Assembly: GCA_019419625.1 (NCBI GenBank)
Contig: DXZO01000018.1
Coordinates: 64,322 to 101,902, forward strand
DNA from: Collinsella sp.
GTDB taxonomy: Bacteria; Actinomycetota; Coriobacteriia; Coriobacteriales; Coriobacteriaceae
Length of the DNA: 37,581 nt
Reading direction: 5' to 3'
The position numbers were made by a program, and so were the translations under genes. Below are positions 27,101-36,035 of this stretch, piece by piece. How positions within the stretch are numbered: the first letter of the stretch is position 1; every line of letters starts with the position of its first letter. The notes under the pieces were generated by a model, which ran no database searches, was not told where the DNA came from, and saw only the letters and a program-made list of their open reading frames with translations.

Positions 27101-27682
27101 TTGGCGCGCGTAAAACAAATAATCGGATGGACCGCGATCGTTCTGTTTACTGCAACGCTGGCGGGCATCTGGGTGCTGACGGAGCAAAATGCGGTGGAGA
27201 CGTCGTTGCTGAGCGAGTCCACCGCGCGTGTGGTGGAGGGTCAGGCTACGGGCGTACAGGCTGCCGATGTCGCGGGTGAAGCTCAGACCGAGAACGGGAT
27301 GACCGGGGGCACCGATTCGGCTGCTTCGAATGTCCGGTCTGGCCGACTTGCTTCCATTCGCATGTGGGTGGGCACGAACGTCCGTCGCGTTGCCCATACC
27401 GTAGAGTTTTTCTTCGTCGGATTGTTCGCCTCGGTGGTCGTGGTTTGCTTTTCCAGGCGTCCGTGGAGCGTATGCTCCCGTTGCGTGCCCGTGTTGCTCT
27501 TTTGCGCCGTCTGCTCCGTTGGCGATCAGGTACATAAGATCTTTGTTCCCGGCAGGCATTTCGACGTTATCGATTTAGGATTCGATGCTGCGGGCTATGT
27601 CACCGCCATGCTGTTGGTATTGCTGGCAGCGGCGTTGGTGCGCTATGCGACTCGGCCGATCGGCGCCCATGCGAGGCACTAG
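27101..27682 (+). CDS. VanZ-like membrane protein
   Basis: A 193-aa protein. Helix 1 at about 8-25, a polar stretch of about 75 residues (Ala, Gly, Thr, Gln-rich, outside by prediction), then HTVEFFFVGLFASVVVV, a third helix, and the VanZ motif SVGDQVHKIFVPGRHFDVIDLGFDAAGY. In the family the pattern is H-F-x-E-Y ... DE-x-x-Q ... GR-x-x-D; here the DE pair reads GD. VanZ gives low-level teicoplanin resistance in enterococci, but most homologues have unknown function. The start is TTG 27101, with AAGGAGG 9 bases upstream; no better start exists. A terminator follows at 27764. Confidence 0.8.
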   Translation: MARVKQIIGWTAIVLFTATLAGIWVLTEQNAVETSLLSESTARVVEGQATGVQAADVAGEAQTENGMTGGTDSAASNVRSGRLASIRMWVGTNVRRVAHTVEFFFVGLFASVVVVCFSRRPWSVCSRCVPVLLFCAVCSVGDQVHKIFVPGRHFDVIDLGFDAAGYVTAMLLVLLAAALVRYATRPIGAHARH

Positions 27683-27763
27683 CCGGTAACAAACCCGTTT
27701 CTGATAATGCGACCTTGTTGAATTATTTTGTGTCGCGCGTATTTCCGAGCGGTCGGATTTGAG

Positions 27764-27790
27764 GGGCGAGCGGTAGAACGCTCGCCCTTT
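27764..27790 (+). terminator. Intrinsic terminator after the VanZ-like gene
   Basis: GGGCGAGCG (27764-27772) pairs with CGCTCGCCC (27779-27787), then TTT. Confidence 0.75.
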
Positions 27791-27812
27791 GTGCGCCACG
27801 ATGCGGCACAAT

Positions 27813-27841
27813 GTACCGTAAAAGCTGTTTGTATCCGGTAC
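27813..27841. promoter_or_regulatory. Candidate operator ahead of the murR-like gene
   Basis: GTACCG and CGGTAC, inverted and 17 bases apart, lie 46 bases before the start of the SIS-domain regulator gene. A MurR-type repressor released by MurNAc-6-phosphate would be the obvious ligand protein. Confidence 0.45.
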
Positions 27842-27886
27842 GAATCGTTCGTTGGTCTTTAATTCTTCTCAACGGAGGTGTTTGAG

Positions 27887-28738
27887 ATGGCAAACGGATT
27901 GCTTTTGCGGCTTCGCGAGCGTGAGCTCAGCGCGAGCCCGGCGGAACGCAATGTCATCGCATATGTAAGCGCTCATCCGCACGAGGTGGTCGGGCTGTCC
28001 GTCCGCGGTCTTGCCGATGCCACGTTCTCCTCGCCCTCGAGCATTTTGCGCTTTTGCAAGCGCTTGGGTTTTGCGGGCTACAAGGAGTTCCAGCGCGAAC
28101 TGATTGCCGAGCTGGCGCTCTTGGGTGACAAGAAAGACGTTGCCCTCGAGGACATCTCCATGGATGACAGCGTCGAACGTATCGTGGGGAAGGTGATGAA
28201 AAGCAACGTGCGCACGATCGAGGCGACGGCGCGAACGCTCGATTACACCGTCTTGGAGCGATGTGCGGCCTATCTTAAGCGGGCACGTGCGGTCAATCTG
28301 TTCGGTATCGGTGCCTCTCGTTTGGTCGCGCACGATCTGGCGCAAAAGCTCATGCGTGTCGACAAGGAGTGCCATCTGTACGACGACTGGCATGATCAGC
28401 TCTTGTGTGCCAAGAACATGCATGAGGGCGATATGGCAATCGCCTTTAGCTACTCGGGCTTGACGCAAGAGGTGCTGGACTGCACCGCCGAGGCTCAACG
28501 TCACAACTGTCCCGTTGTGGCCGTTACCAAAGTAGATGGATCATCCAAGCTTGCCACCGTGGCCGATGCCGTGCTCGGCGTCGCTGCGAGTGAACCCTTG
28601 GTCCGCAGCGGTGCCATGGCTTCGCGTATGGCCCAGCTTATGGTTGTCGATGCCCTGTACGCTGCTTACGTTGCCAGCGACTACGAACGGGCGACGCATG
28701 TCATTAAGCAAAACTACATCGAGAAACAGGAAAGATGA
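27887..28738 (+). CDS. murR: MurR/RpiR family regulator (MurNAc-6-P responsive)
   Basis: A 283-aa regulator. Residues 1-77 are the RpiR helix-turn-helix domain (LSASPAERNVIAYVSAHP, then SPSSILRFCKRLGFAGYKEF). Residues about 105-270 are a sugar isomerase (SIS) domain (AVNLFGIGASRLVAHDL, IAFSYSGLTQEVLDC) that binds a phosphosugar. It is the first gene of a cluster with murQ, a MurP-like PTS and mupG, so the ligand is probably MurNAc-6-phosphate. ATG 27887 is preferred with GGAGG 8 bases upstream; the in-frame GTG 27878 lies in that site. The murQ start is 10 bases downstream. It stops with TGA. Confidence 0.88.
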   Translation: MANGLLLRLRERELSASPAERNVIAYVSAHPHEVVGLSVRGLADATFSSPSSILRFCKRLGFAGYKEFQRELIAELALLGDKKDVALEDISMDDSVERIVGKVMKSNVRTIEATARTLDYTVLERCAAYLKRARAVNLFGIGASRLVAHDLAQKLMRVDKECHLYDDWHDQLLCAKNMHEGDMAIAFSYSGLTQEVLDCTAEAQRHNCPVVAVTKVDGSSKLATVADAVLGVAASEPLVRSGAMASRMAQLMVVDALYAAYVASDYERATHVIKQNYIEKQER

Positions 28739-28748
28739 GGTGAATGAA

Positions 28749-29672
<924 letters not shown>

Positions 29673-29729
29673 GTGCGCGGCGTGAGCTGATATGACATCC
29701 AGACGAGATACCCAATACAAGGAGGAGTT

Positions 29730-31160
29730 ATGACGAACAAAGAGCTGGCTCAAAAGCTGCTGGACCTTTTGGGCGGTAAAGACAACGTGCTCGCAAACGC
29801 GGCGTGCATGACGCGCCTGCGCGTGACCGTCAAAGACGCGGGCAACGTCGACACGGAGGGCATTAAGGCACTCGACGGCGTGATGGGCCTGGTCGAGGAC
29901 GACACGATGCAGATCGTGCTGGGTCCGGGCAAGGTGAATAAGGTGCTCGAGGAGTTCTCCAAGCTCACCGGCCTTGCGAAAGGCGTTGCTGACGAGAGCG
30001 TGGTTGACGCTGCGGCCACAAACAAGGCCGCGCAGAAGGCCAAGTACGAGTCCAAGCCGGTTCAGGCCTTCCTCAAGAAGATTTCCAATGTCTTCGTCGC
30101 CCTGCTTCCCGGCATCATTGCGGCTGGCCTCATCAACGGTATCTGCAACGTCATTAACGTCTCGACGGCAGGCGCGCTTGCAGGCGAGTGGTGGTACCAG
30201 GGCATTCGCTCCATGGGCTGGGCCCTGTTTGCCTATCTGCCCATCTTGGTGGGCTATAACGCGGCACGTGAGTTTGGCGGCTCCGCTGCGCTGGGCGGCA
30301 TCGCCGGCATGATGTGTATTGCCAACAGTGCCATGCCCCTGCTTGCGCCTGGCGCGGCCGATCCTGCCACTGCCATCTTGCTGCCGCTCACCAATGCGCA
30401 GTACAACCCCGCAGCGGGCGGCATGATCGCGGCTCTTATCGCTGGCGCATTTTTTGCCTGGATGGAGCGTCAGATTCGCAAGGTTATGCCCAACGCGCTC
30501 GACACGTTCTTGTCCCCGCTGCTGGTGCTCATCATCGGCGCCTTTGCTCTGATGCTCGTCATCCAGCCGGTTGGCGCATGGCTGACGACTGCCATCTTTA
30601 GCGTTTTGACCTTTATCTTCGAGAAGCTGGGCGTCCTGGGTGGCTATATCCTGTCGGCAGGCTTCTTGCCGCTGGTTTCCGTCGGCCTGCATCAGGCGCT
30701 CACGCCGATCCACGCTATGCTCAACGATCCCGACGGCGCTACCAAGGGTATCAATTACCTGCTTCCCATCCTTATGATGGCTGGCGGCGGCCAGGTCGGT
30801 GCCGGTTTGGCGCTGTACTTTAAGACCAAGAACGCCAAGCTCAAGAAGTATGTCGCAGAGTCCATTCCCGTTGGCATTCTGGGTGTGGGCGAGCCTCTGA
30901 TGTATGCCGTTACGCTGCCGCTCGTTCGCCCGTTTGTGACGGCCTGCCTGGGTGCCGGATTTGGCGGCGCGCTCGCGGCGCTGCTTCACATCGGCACGGT
31001 TTCTCAGGGCGTTTCCGGTCTGTTTGGCCTGCTGATCGTCGTTCCTGGTCAGCAGCTCGGCTACGTTGCCGCTATGCTGCTTGCCTATGCCGCTGGCTTT
31101 GTCCTGACGTGGTTCTTTGGCGTCGACGAGCAGAAGATCAATGAGTTCTTTGGCGAGTAG
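29730..31160 (+). CDS. murP: PTS EIIBC component, MurNAc type
   Basis: A 476-aa phosphotransferase permease. The EIIB domain (residues 1-75) carries the phospho-Cys26 in NAACMTRLRV. The EIIC domain (about 110-470) has about ten helices and the glucose-superfamily motif GVGEPLMYAVTLPLVRPF. No EIIA domain is present, so phosphate must come from a general glucose-type EIIA encoded elsewhere, as for MurP of E. coli. Substrate assignment to MurNAc (or MurNAc-GlcNAc, as in Staphylococcus) rests on murR, murQ and mupG beside it. Start ATG has AAGGAGG 7 bases upstream. Confidence 0.92.
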   Translation: MTNKELAQKLLDLLGGKDNVLANAACMTRLRVTVKDAGNVDTEGIKALDGVMGLVEDDTMQIVLGPGKVNKVLEEFSKLTGLAKGVADESVVDAAATNKAAQKAKYESKPVQAFLKKISNVFVALLPGIIAAGLINGICNVINVSTAGALAGEWWYQGIRSMGWALFAYLPILVGYNAAREFGGSAALGGIAGMMCIANSAMPLLAPGAADPATAILLPLTNAQYNPAAGGMIAALIAGAFFAWMERQIRKVMPNALDTFLSPLLVLIIGAFALMLVIQPVGAWLTTAIFSVLTFIFEKLGVLGGYILSAGFLPLVSVGLHQALTPIHAMLNDPDGATKGINYLLPILMMAGGGQVGAGLALYFKTKNAKLKKYVAESIPVGILGVGEPLMYAVTLPLVRPFVTACLGAGFGGALAALLHIGTVSQGVSGLFGLLIVVPGQQLGYVAAMLLAYAAGFVLTWFFGVDEQKINEFFGE

Positions 31161-31227
31161 TTTGATATCGCGAGCCGTGTTGCTCAGGGCTCGCGGCGCG
31201 CGGCAGATTTCTTGATGCTATGGTTGT

Positions 31228-31263
31228 GCCGGCGGGGCTAACTGCTCCGCCGGCCTTTTTTAA
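31228..31263 (+). terminator. Intrinsic terminator between murP and mupG
   Basis: GCCGGCGGGGC (31228-31238) pairs with GCTCCGCCGGC (31244-31254), followed by seven T. It ends 15 bases before the mupG start codon, so mupG depends on readthrough or its own promoter. Confidence 0.92.
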
Positions 31264-31277
31264 AGGAGTGTTGAAGC

Positions 31278-32330
31278 GTGAAAACGGGTATTTCGATTTA
31301 TCTTTCCAGCCCTTTGCAGGATATTGAGCGGACGATTGAGCGTGGTGCCGCGGCGGGTGCGCGCTACGCGTTCACCTCACTGCATATTCCCGAGGATGGG
31401 GGAGCGGCGTATGCCGATAAGGTCCGTCATGTGCTGTCGCTGCTCTCCGCCCGCGGCATTGCGCTCATTGCCGATGTGGGGCCTCGCACGTGCGATTTGC
31501 TCGGGCTTGAGCGCATCGAGGACCTGCGCGATCTGGGGTTGGAATACCTTCGTTTGGACTATGGCTTTAGCGCCCAACGGGTCGCGGAGCTGTCCGGTGT
31601 ATTTCGCATAGTGGTCAATGCATCGACGGTGAGTTCTGATGAAATCGCATCGTGGCGTGAGGCCGGTGCCGATGTGACTCGTTTTGCCGCCTGCCACAAT
31701 TTTTACCCCAAGCCTTATACCGGTTTAGCTCTGGAGGACATTGCTCGGGTGGATCTTCGTCTTGCGGCGCTTGGATTCGAAATCATGGCTTTTGTGCCGG
31801 GCGATGCCAACGTTCGCGGGCCGGTATTCGAGGGACTGCCGACGGTCGAGACGCAGCGCGGTCGCGCGTCAAAGGTTGCCCTCAATATGCTTGAGCTTGC
31901 ACATGGCGCCGATTGCGACATTGTGTTGGTCGGCGACCCCGATCTTTCCGATGCGGGCTGGGCGCAGTTTGCTCAAGTTTCCGCCGGATACGTGGACCTG
32001 CAATGCGAGCTTGAGCCCGGTTATGCCTATGTGCGCGGGCAGATTCATCACGACCGGCCCGATTCGAGCACCCTCATCTTTAGGTCTCAGGAGTCGCGTA
32101 TGACGCTTAAGCCGGATTCCGTGCCGACGGATGCCGGAGCCGGCCTGCCGCGAAAGGCGGGGTCGATCGCTGTGAGCAATAGCGGATATGGGCGCTACGA
32201 AGGCGAGCTTGAGATTGCGCGGGTCGATCTTCCCGGTGACGAGCGCATGAACGTTGCGGGCCATATCACGCCCGAGGCAATGGAGCTGCTGCCGTTCATC
32301 AAACGCGGATTCGGGGTACGGTTCGTTTAG
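31278..32330 (+). CDS. mupG: DUF871 protein, probable 6-phospho-N-acetylmuramidase
   Basis: A 350-aa cytoplasmic protein of the MupG family (formerly DUF871). The N-terminal TIM barrel has GISIYLSSPLQDIERTI, AFTSLHIPEDGG, and ACHNFYPKPYTGLALED; the C-terminal cyclophilin-like domain starts near residue 240. In Staphylococcus MupG splits MurNAc-6-phosphate-GlcNAc taken up by MurP, and MurQ then acts on the product. All four genes are together here, so the same salvage of the disaccharide is likely. The GTG start has AAGGAG 9 bases upstream. It lies behind a strong terminator, which suggests separate control of disaccharide cleavage. Confidence 0.9.
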   Translation: MKTGISIYLSSPLQDIERTIERGAAAGARYAFTSLHIPEDGGAAYADKVRHVLSLLSARGIALIADVGPRTCDLLGLERIEDLRDLGLEYLRLDYGFSAQRVAELSGVFRIVVNASTVSSDEIASWREAGADVTRFAACHNFYPKPYTGLALEDIARVDLRLAALGFEIMAFVPGDANVRGPVFEGLPTVETQRGRASKVALNMLELAHGADCDIVLVGDPDLSDAGWAQFAQVSAGYVDLQCELEPGYAYVRGQIHHDRPDSSTLIFRSQESRMTLKPDSVPTDAGAGLPRKAGSIAVSNSGYGRYEGELEIARVDLPGDERMNVAGHITPEAMELLPFIKRGFGVRFV

Positions 32331-32422
32331 CGTGTGACCCGTGGGCTACAATTGGCCCATCATACGAAGGCGCCTCGTGTGGCGTGTGCCTGCGTTGGCC
32401 GATCTATATTCGGAGGATTCCC

Positions 32423-32782
32423 ATGACTGTACTGTTTGTTGAATATCCCAAGTGCTCGACCTGTAAGAAGGCCAAGGCATGGCTGGACGAACACGGGGTA
32501 GAGTATATCGACCGCGATATCGTTTTGGACAATCCCACGGCTGATGAGCTTGCGACCTGGATTGCTCGTTCGGGACTGCCGGTGCGGCGCTTCTTTAATT
32601 CGTCGGGCATGAAATATCGAGAGCTGGGCCTGAAGGCGCGTCTAGATGCGGGCATGACGGATCGGGAGTGCTACGAGCTGCTGGCGACCGACGGCATGCT
32701 GGTTAAGCGCCCACTGCTGGTGGGCGACGACTTTGCGATTCCCGGCTTTAGGGAATCGGCTTTGGCCGAGGCGTTGCTGTAG
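32423..32782 (+). CDS. ArsC/Spx-like thioredoxin-fold protein
   Basis: A 119-aa protein of the ArsC family: EYPKCSTCKKAKAWLDEHG with Cys11-x-x-Cys14, the DIVLDNPTADEL strand-helix and the end VKRPLLVGDD...GF of Spx/YffB proteins. It lacks the third Arg pattern of true arsenate reductases as far as I can tell, and no ars genes are near, so a redox or Spx-like regulatory role is as likely as arsenate reduction. The ATG at 32423 has CGGAGG 7 bases upstream. Confidence 0.88.
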   Translation: MTVLFVEYPKCSTCKKAKAWLDEHGVEYIDRDIVLDNPTADELATWIARSGLPVRRFFNSSGMKYRELGLKARLDAGMTDRECYELLATDGMLVKRPLLVGDDFAIPGFRESALAEALL

Positions 32783-32787
32783 CGGCT

Positions 32788-32899
32788 GCGGAAAGCGCGA
32801 CCCGTTTTGAGCTTCGATTACGGGATACGGTTTCCGGTTGAGGGCTCGATGGGAAAGTGGGGACCGGTTTGAGCTTGAAATCTGGGACGCACTTTCCGC
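32788..32899. repeat. REP-like element with inverted ends
   Basis: Ends GCGGAAAGCGCGACCC (32788-32803) and GGGACGCACTTTCCGC (32884-32899) pair at 14 of 16 positions. Inside is a direct repeat, TTTTGAGCTT / GTTTGAGCTT. It fills the gap between two convergent genes. Confidence 0.65.
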
Positions 32900-32916
32900 C
32901 GGCAGGCTTGCCCCAG

Positions 32917-33327
32917 TCAGTCCTCCAACTGCGCCCATTCGTGCGGATCGTAGACCTTTACGTGCTTGTTGGGCTTGCCGCTCCAGTACTCCTCGTCCAT
33001 AAAGGGCAGATATGCCTGAACGCCGGGGCAGATAAAGGGGATCCGCTGCTGTTGCAGTCGCTCGCGCTGGCGCTGCTCCAGGTGCGCCTCGGATATGACG
33101 GTCGGCATACCGGACAGCTCGACGAGGCTTGCCTGGATTCGCTTAAGGTCGGGGAGTCCCGCGTGCCATGACATCCGCATGATCAAAAAGGATGCACGGC
33201 GGTATTTTGCCTGCATCACCGTGATGGCGGGGCGCAGAGTGGGATGGATTTTGTCCCGTTCGGGCCAAAGGTCAGCAGTGATCTCGAGGCCCAGGGTCTC
33301 CCATAGGTAATCAAGCTCTTCGTCCAT
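32917..33327 (-). CDS. Uncharacterised protein, 136 aa
   Basis: Not recognised with certainty. The C-terminal half, RQRERLQQQRIPFICPGVQAYLPF, resembles a segment of some MarR-like winged-helix proteins where a short beta hairpin follows the recognition helix. The N-terminal half would then be a helical part. It ends with TGA and faces the ArsC-like gene. Codon use is like that of its neighbours, and the reading frame fills the gap well, so I accept it as a gene. Function unknown; a transcriptional regulator is possible. Confidence 0.7.
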   Translation of the reverse strand: MDEELDYLWETLGLEITADLWPERDKIHPTLRPAITVMQAKYRRASFLIMRMSWHAGLPDLKRIQASLVELSGMPTVISEAHLEQRQRERLQQQRIPFICPGVQAYLPFMDEEYWSGKPNKHVKVYDPHEWAQLED

Positions 33328-33520
33328 GGCGCCTCGATATCTACGTGATCATTGATACTTCGATTGTGTTGCCTGGTGCTATCGTTTTCGCGGTAGAATC
33401 TGCCAACGGTTGACGGCTACCGCTCGCGGCGTTTTGCCCTTCGTGTGCAGCGGTCGACTTCACAGGTCCTTCACGTGTTGGCCGTATTTGACTGAATTTC
33501 AAAAAAGTCAAAATTGGGGC

Positions 33521-33549
33521 TTGCGTCACGGCCGGACTTCCCGTATATT
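33521..33549 (+). promoter_or_regulatory. Promoter of the tRNA-Gln/tRNA-Glu pair
   Basis: TTGCGT (33521-33526) and TATATT (33544-33549), 17 bases apart, 44 bases before the first tRNA. The 170 bases before it (33350-33520) hold no gene that I can support. Confidence 0.65.
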
Positions 33550-33593
33550 TCTTTCTTGCGCAAAGGCACAGCCGAGCGCAGCGATGCAGTCAT

Positions 33594-33667
33594 TGGGATG
33601 TCGTCTAATGGCAGGACAGCGGATTCTGGTTCCGTCAATGGGGGTTCGACTCCCTCCATCCCAGCCA
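33594..33667 (+). tRNA. tRNA-Gln (CUG)
   Basis: Acceptor TGGGATG (33594-33600) pairs with CATCCCA (33657-33663); the anticodon loop TTCTGGT holds CTG at 33626-33628; T arm GGGGGTTCGACTCCCTC. The CCA end is encoded (33665-33667). Cognate codon CAG. Confidence 0.95.
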
Positions 33668-33684
33668 TTGCATTTGCTACATAT

Positions 33685-33761
33685 GGCCCGTTCGTCTAGC
33701 GGTTTAGGACGCCGCCCTCTCAAGGCGGAGATCACCAGTTCGAATCTGGTACGGGCTACCA
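33685..33761 (+). tRNA. tRNA-Glu (CUC)
   Basis: Acceptor GGCCCGT (33685-33691) pairs with ACGGGCT (a G-U pair at position 1-72); anticodon stem CCGCC/GGCGG with loop CTCTCAA holds CTC at 33719-33721; T arm ACCAGTTCGAATCTGGT; CCA is encoded. It follows tRNA-Gln by 17 bases and shares its transcript. Confidence 0.95.
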
Positions 33762-33770
33762 AAATTGAAC

Positions 33771-33800
33771 GCCCGGGCCTCGTTAGAGACCCGGGTTTTG
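33771..33800 (+). terminator. Intrinsic terminator of the tRNA pair
   Basis: CCCGGG (33772-33777) pairs with CCCGGG (33790-33795), with inner pairing of CTC/GAG, then TTTTG. Confidence 0.85.
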
Positions 33801-33858
33801 TGTATTGACCGATATTTAAGGCGCGCGTTGAGTCTGCCGCCCGGACCGAGGAGTTGTC

Positions 33859-34776
33859 ATGGACCTGCCTATCAGCTTGGAAGACATCACGTATGCCGAG
33901 AACTATCTGGCGCAGGGCGACCTGGCTACGGCGACGCCGCTGCTTGAGCGTCTGGTGGAGCTCGCCGAGGAGTATATCGACGCTGAGTGCAAGACGGAGG
34001 AGAAGCGCCAGTACTTTAGCTTCGACAGCAAGTTTGAGCGCCTGGCCTATCGCCGTGTGGAGAAGGATCCGCGCGAGCTGGTGCAGGTCGAGGTTCCCTT
34101 TGACCGTCTGTACTCCGACATGGCGTTTGCCTACATTCGCCAGCAGGATTATGTGAGTGCTCGGAATGCCCTGATGCAGGCCGTGCGTTGGGATCCCATG
34201 AACTGCAACTATCGCTTGGACTTGGCCGAGCTGTTCCGCGCGCTCGAGGACAAGCAGGAGTGGGCATCGCTCTCGTTCTCGGTGCTGGAGCGCGCGAGCG
34301 ACGGTAAGTGCGCCGCACGCGCCTACACCAACTTGGGTCAGTACTTCTTGGAGCCCGAGACCGAGAACATTTCGGCTGCCGTGGGCTGCGCGCGTCTGGC
34401 GCTGCGCCTGGCGCCCAATGATGCGCATACGACGCGCCTGCTCAACAAGATCCATACCACCTATCCGGATGCCGCGGACGAGAGTGACGACCATGTGATG
34501 GGTGAGCTCGCCCTGCAGGGCGTGCCGACCTCGCCTTCGGCCGAGATCGCCATCTGCCTGGTCATGTGCGCGACCGATGCTGCAAGCGACGGCGACAAGC
34601 AGGAGGCTACGCGTCTGACGGTCCGTGCCCGCGACCTGGTGGGCGAGGAGGCATGCGCGGCGATTATCAAGCTGGTGCGCGAGAGCGATGCCGAGCTTAA
34701 TGCCGAGCGCAGGGCAAAGCGCGAGGCTGCGGGCTCAAACGCCAATGGCGCCAAGGAGGCCGGCGATGCCCAGTAA
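33859..34776 (+). CDS. TPR-like helical repeat protein
   Basis: A 305-aa cytoplasmic protein built of helix pairs. Tetratricopeptide-like units are visible at about 9-40 (AENYLAQGDLATATPLLERL), 85-115 (AFAYIRQQDYVSARNALMQAVRWDP) and 150-185 (YTNLGQYFLE...AVGCARLALRLAPND). The tail, after residue 280, is charged and flexible. It overlaps smpB by 11 bases, so it is co-translated with it. Its partner is unknown; a scaffold role linked to ribosome rescue would be guesswork. Function not known. Confidence 0.85.
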   Translation: MDLPISLEDITYAENYLAQGDLATATPLLERLVELAEEYIDAECKTEEKRQYFSFDSKFERLAYRRVEKDPRELVQVEVPFDRLYSDMAFAYIRQQDYVSARNALMQAVRWDPMNCNYRLDLAELFRALEDKQEWASLSFSVLERASDGKCAARAYTNLGQYFLEPETENISAAVGCARLALRLAPNDAHTTRLLNKIHTTYPDAADESDDHVMGELALQGVPTSPSAEIAICLVMCATDAASDGDKQEATRLTVRARDLVGEEACAAIIKLVRESDAELNAERRAKREAAGSNANGAKEAGDAQ

Positions 34777-35236
34777 GCGCGAGCGCAAGCTCATTTCCAA
34801 GAATCGCTCGGCACATCACGAGTACTTTATCGATGAGACGTTTGAGTGCGGTATTGAGCTGAGCGGTACCGAGGTCAAGTCGATTCGCGAGCGCGCGTGC
34901 CAGATTACCGATACCTTTGCACTGATTCGTGGCGGGGAGTGCTGGCTCGTCGGCCTGCATATTCACCCTTATAGCCATGGTGGCGTGTGGAATCGCGATC
35001 CCGACCGTCGGCGCCGTCTGCTGCTGCACCGCAAGGAGATCGACTTTCTTGACGGCAAACTTCGCAACCGTGGTTATGCACTGGTTCCGTTGGAGCTCTA
35101 CTTTAATACCGACGGTCGCGTAAAACTGCTGCTGGGCCTGGGTCGCGGCAAGAAGCTCTACGACAAGCGCGAGGACATGGCCAAGCGTGATGTCCAACGC
35201 GAGATCGACCGCGCCCTCAAGGAACGCAACCGCTGA
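34766..35236 (+). CDS. smpB: SsrA-binding protein SmpB
   Basis: SmpB carries tmRNA to stalled ribosomes. The 156-aa protein has the oligonucleotide-binding fold: NRSAHHEYFIDETFECGIEL near residue 11, GTEVKSIRERACQITDTFA, and the basic tail GRGKKLYDKREDMAKRDVQRE that enters the empty mRNA channel. Start ATG 34766 has AAGGAGG 6 bases upstream, inside the end of the TPR-like gene. I saw no tmRNA next to it. The stop codon is TGA. Confidence 0.96.
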   Translation: MPSKRERKLISKNRSAHHEYFIDETFECGIELSGTEVKSIRERACQITDTFALIRGGECWLVGLHIHPYSHGGVWNRDPDRRRRLLLHRKEIDFLDGKLRNRGYALVPLELYFNTDGRVKLLLGLGRGKKLYDKREDMAKRDVQREIDRALKERNR

Positions 35237-35251
35237 CCGTCCTTCATAAGT

Positions 35252-35312
35252 TGCGGTGGAATACGGACTGGTTTGCCTGTTTGAGGGGCTATTCAGTCCC
35301 TATTTCACCGCA
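35252..35312. repeat. REP-like long hairpin after smpB
   Basis: Arms 35252-35270 and 35294-35312 (19 bases each) pair at 17 of 19 positions around a 23-base loop. A different sequence family from the other palindromes here. Confidence 0.7.
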
Positions 35313-35360
35313 GCTGCGGGTGTCTCATCTTTCTTACTGTTCTGACACATATGTTTCAAA

Positions 35361-35391
35361 GGCGGCGTCCGTTATGGGCGCTGTCTTTTTT
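35361..35391 (+). terminator. Intrinsic terminator between smpB and the flavin reductase gene
   Basis: GGCGGCGTCC (35361-35370) pairs with GGGCGCTGTC (35376-35385) with three G-U pairs, followed by six T. Confidence 0.7.
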
Positions 35392-35442
35392 GTGGGTACA
35401 TACATCCATGAGGTTCCAACCCGAGCTAGGGGAGTGATCGTT

Positions 35443-35946
35443 ATGGACAAAACTGCGTTCTTTACCATGCCGAGCGGCCTGTACGTGGTGAGCGCCGCGG
35501 CAGACGGGCTGCGCGCCGGCTGCGTCATCAACACGGCGGTGCAGGTGACGTCCATGCCGCCGCGTATTTCGGTTACCGTGAACAAGGACAACGTCACCTC
35601 GGGCGTCATCGCATCGGCCAAAGCGTTCGCGCTGACCGTGATCGATCAGACCGCCGACATGCTCTACATCGGTAACTTTGGGTTCCGCACCAGCAGCGAC
35701 TATGACAAGTTTGCCAAATACGAGACCCGTGAGACGGCTCTGGGCATGCCCTATGTGCCCGAGCACGCGGCGGCCCTGTTTAGCTGCCGCCTGATCGACA
35801 CTGTGGATGTGGGTACGCATCTACTGTTTATCGGCGAGGTCGAGGATGCCGAGCGCTTGAGTGACGAGACGCCGCTCACCTACGATTACTACCATAAGGT
35901 GCTGAAGGGCAAGACGCCGCCCAAGGCTTCATCGTATCAAGGCTAG
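35443..35946 (+). CDS. Flavin reductase-like FMN-binding protein
   Basis: A 167-aa split-barrel flavoprotein of the flavin reductase / flavoredoxin group: MPSGLYVVSAAADGLRAGCV start, NTAVQVTSMPPRISVTVNKDN (the FMN-binding strand), SAKAFALTVIDQTAD and a C-terminal YDYYHKVLKGKTPPKASSY, the end seen in the reductase domain of high-molecular-weight rubredoxins. A rubredoxin gene lies 89 bases downstream, so the two likely pass electrons, for example to an oxygen- or NO-reducing flavodiiron protein. ATG 35443 has GGGGAG 8 bases upstream. Confidence 0.9.
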   Translation: MDKTAFFTMPSGLYVVSAAADGLRAGCVINTAVQVTSMPPRISVTVNKDNVTSGVIASAKAFALTVIDQTADMLYIGNFGFRTSSDYDKFAKYETRETALGMPYVPEHAAALFSCRLIDTVDVGTHLLFIGEVEDAERLSDETPLTYDYYHKVLKGKTPPKASSYQG

Positions 35947-35948
35947 AA

Positions 35949-35991
35949 ATGTTCTAAAAATACTTGCATTATATTATTGAGAACATATACT
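35949..35991 (+). promoter_or_regulatory. Rubredoxin promoter framed by an inverted repeat
   Basis: TTGCAT (35964-35969) and TATACT (35986-35991), 16 bases apart, form a good promoter. ATGTTCT (35949-35955) and AGAACAT (35980-35986) are perfect inverted arms on both sides of the -35 box. A redox-responsive regulator could bind here. The region is strikingly AT-rich for this genome. Confidence 0.6.
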
Positions 35992-36035
35992 AATAAGCGA
36001 AGTACATCACCAGTCGCGTTCGAGAGGAGAACATC

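Noticed and set aside
33594..33761. tRNA-Gln/tRNA-Glu pair as an integration site
   Set aside because: No repeat of either tRNA 3' end and no integrase nearby; the island uses an unrelated repeat.
35237..35442. tmRNA gene next to smpB
   Set aside because: The gap holds a palindrome and a terminator, with no tRNA-like ends or tag frame visible.
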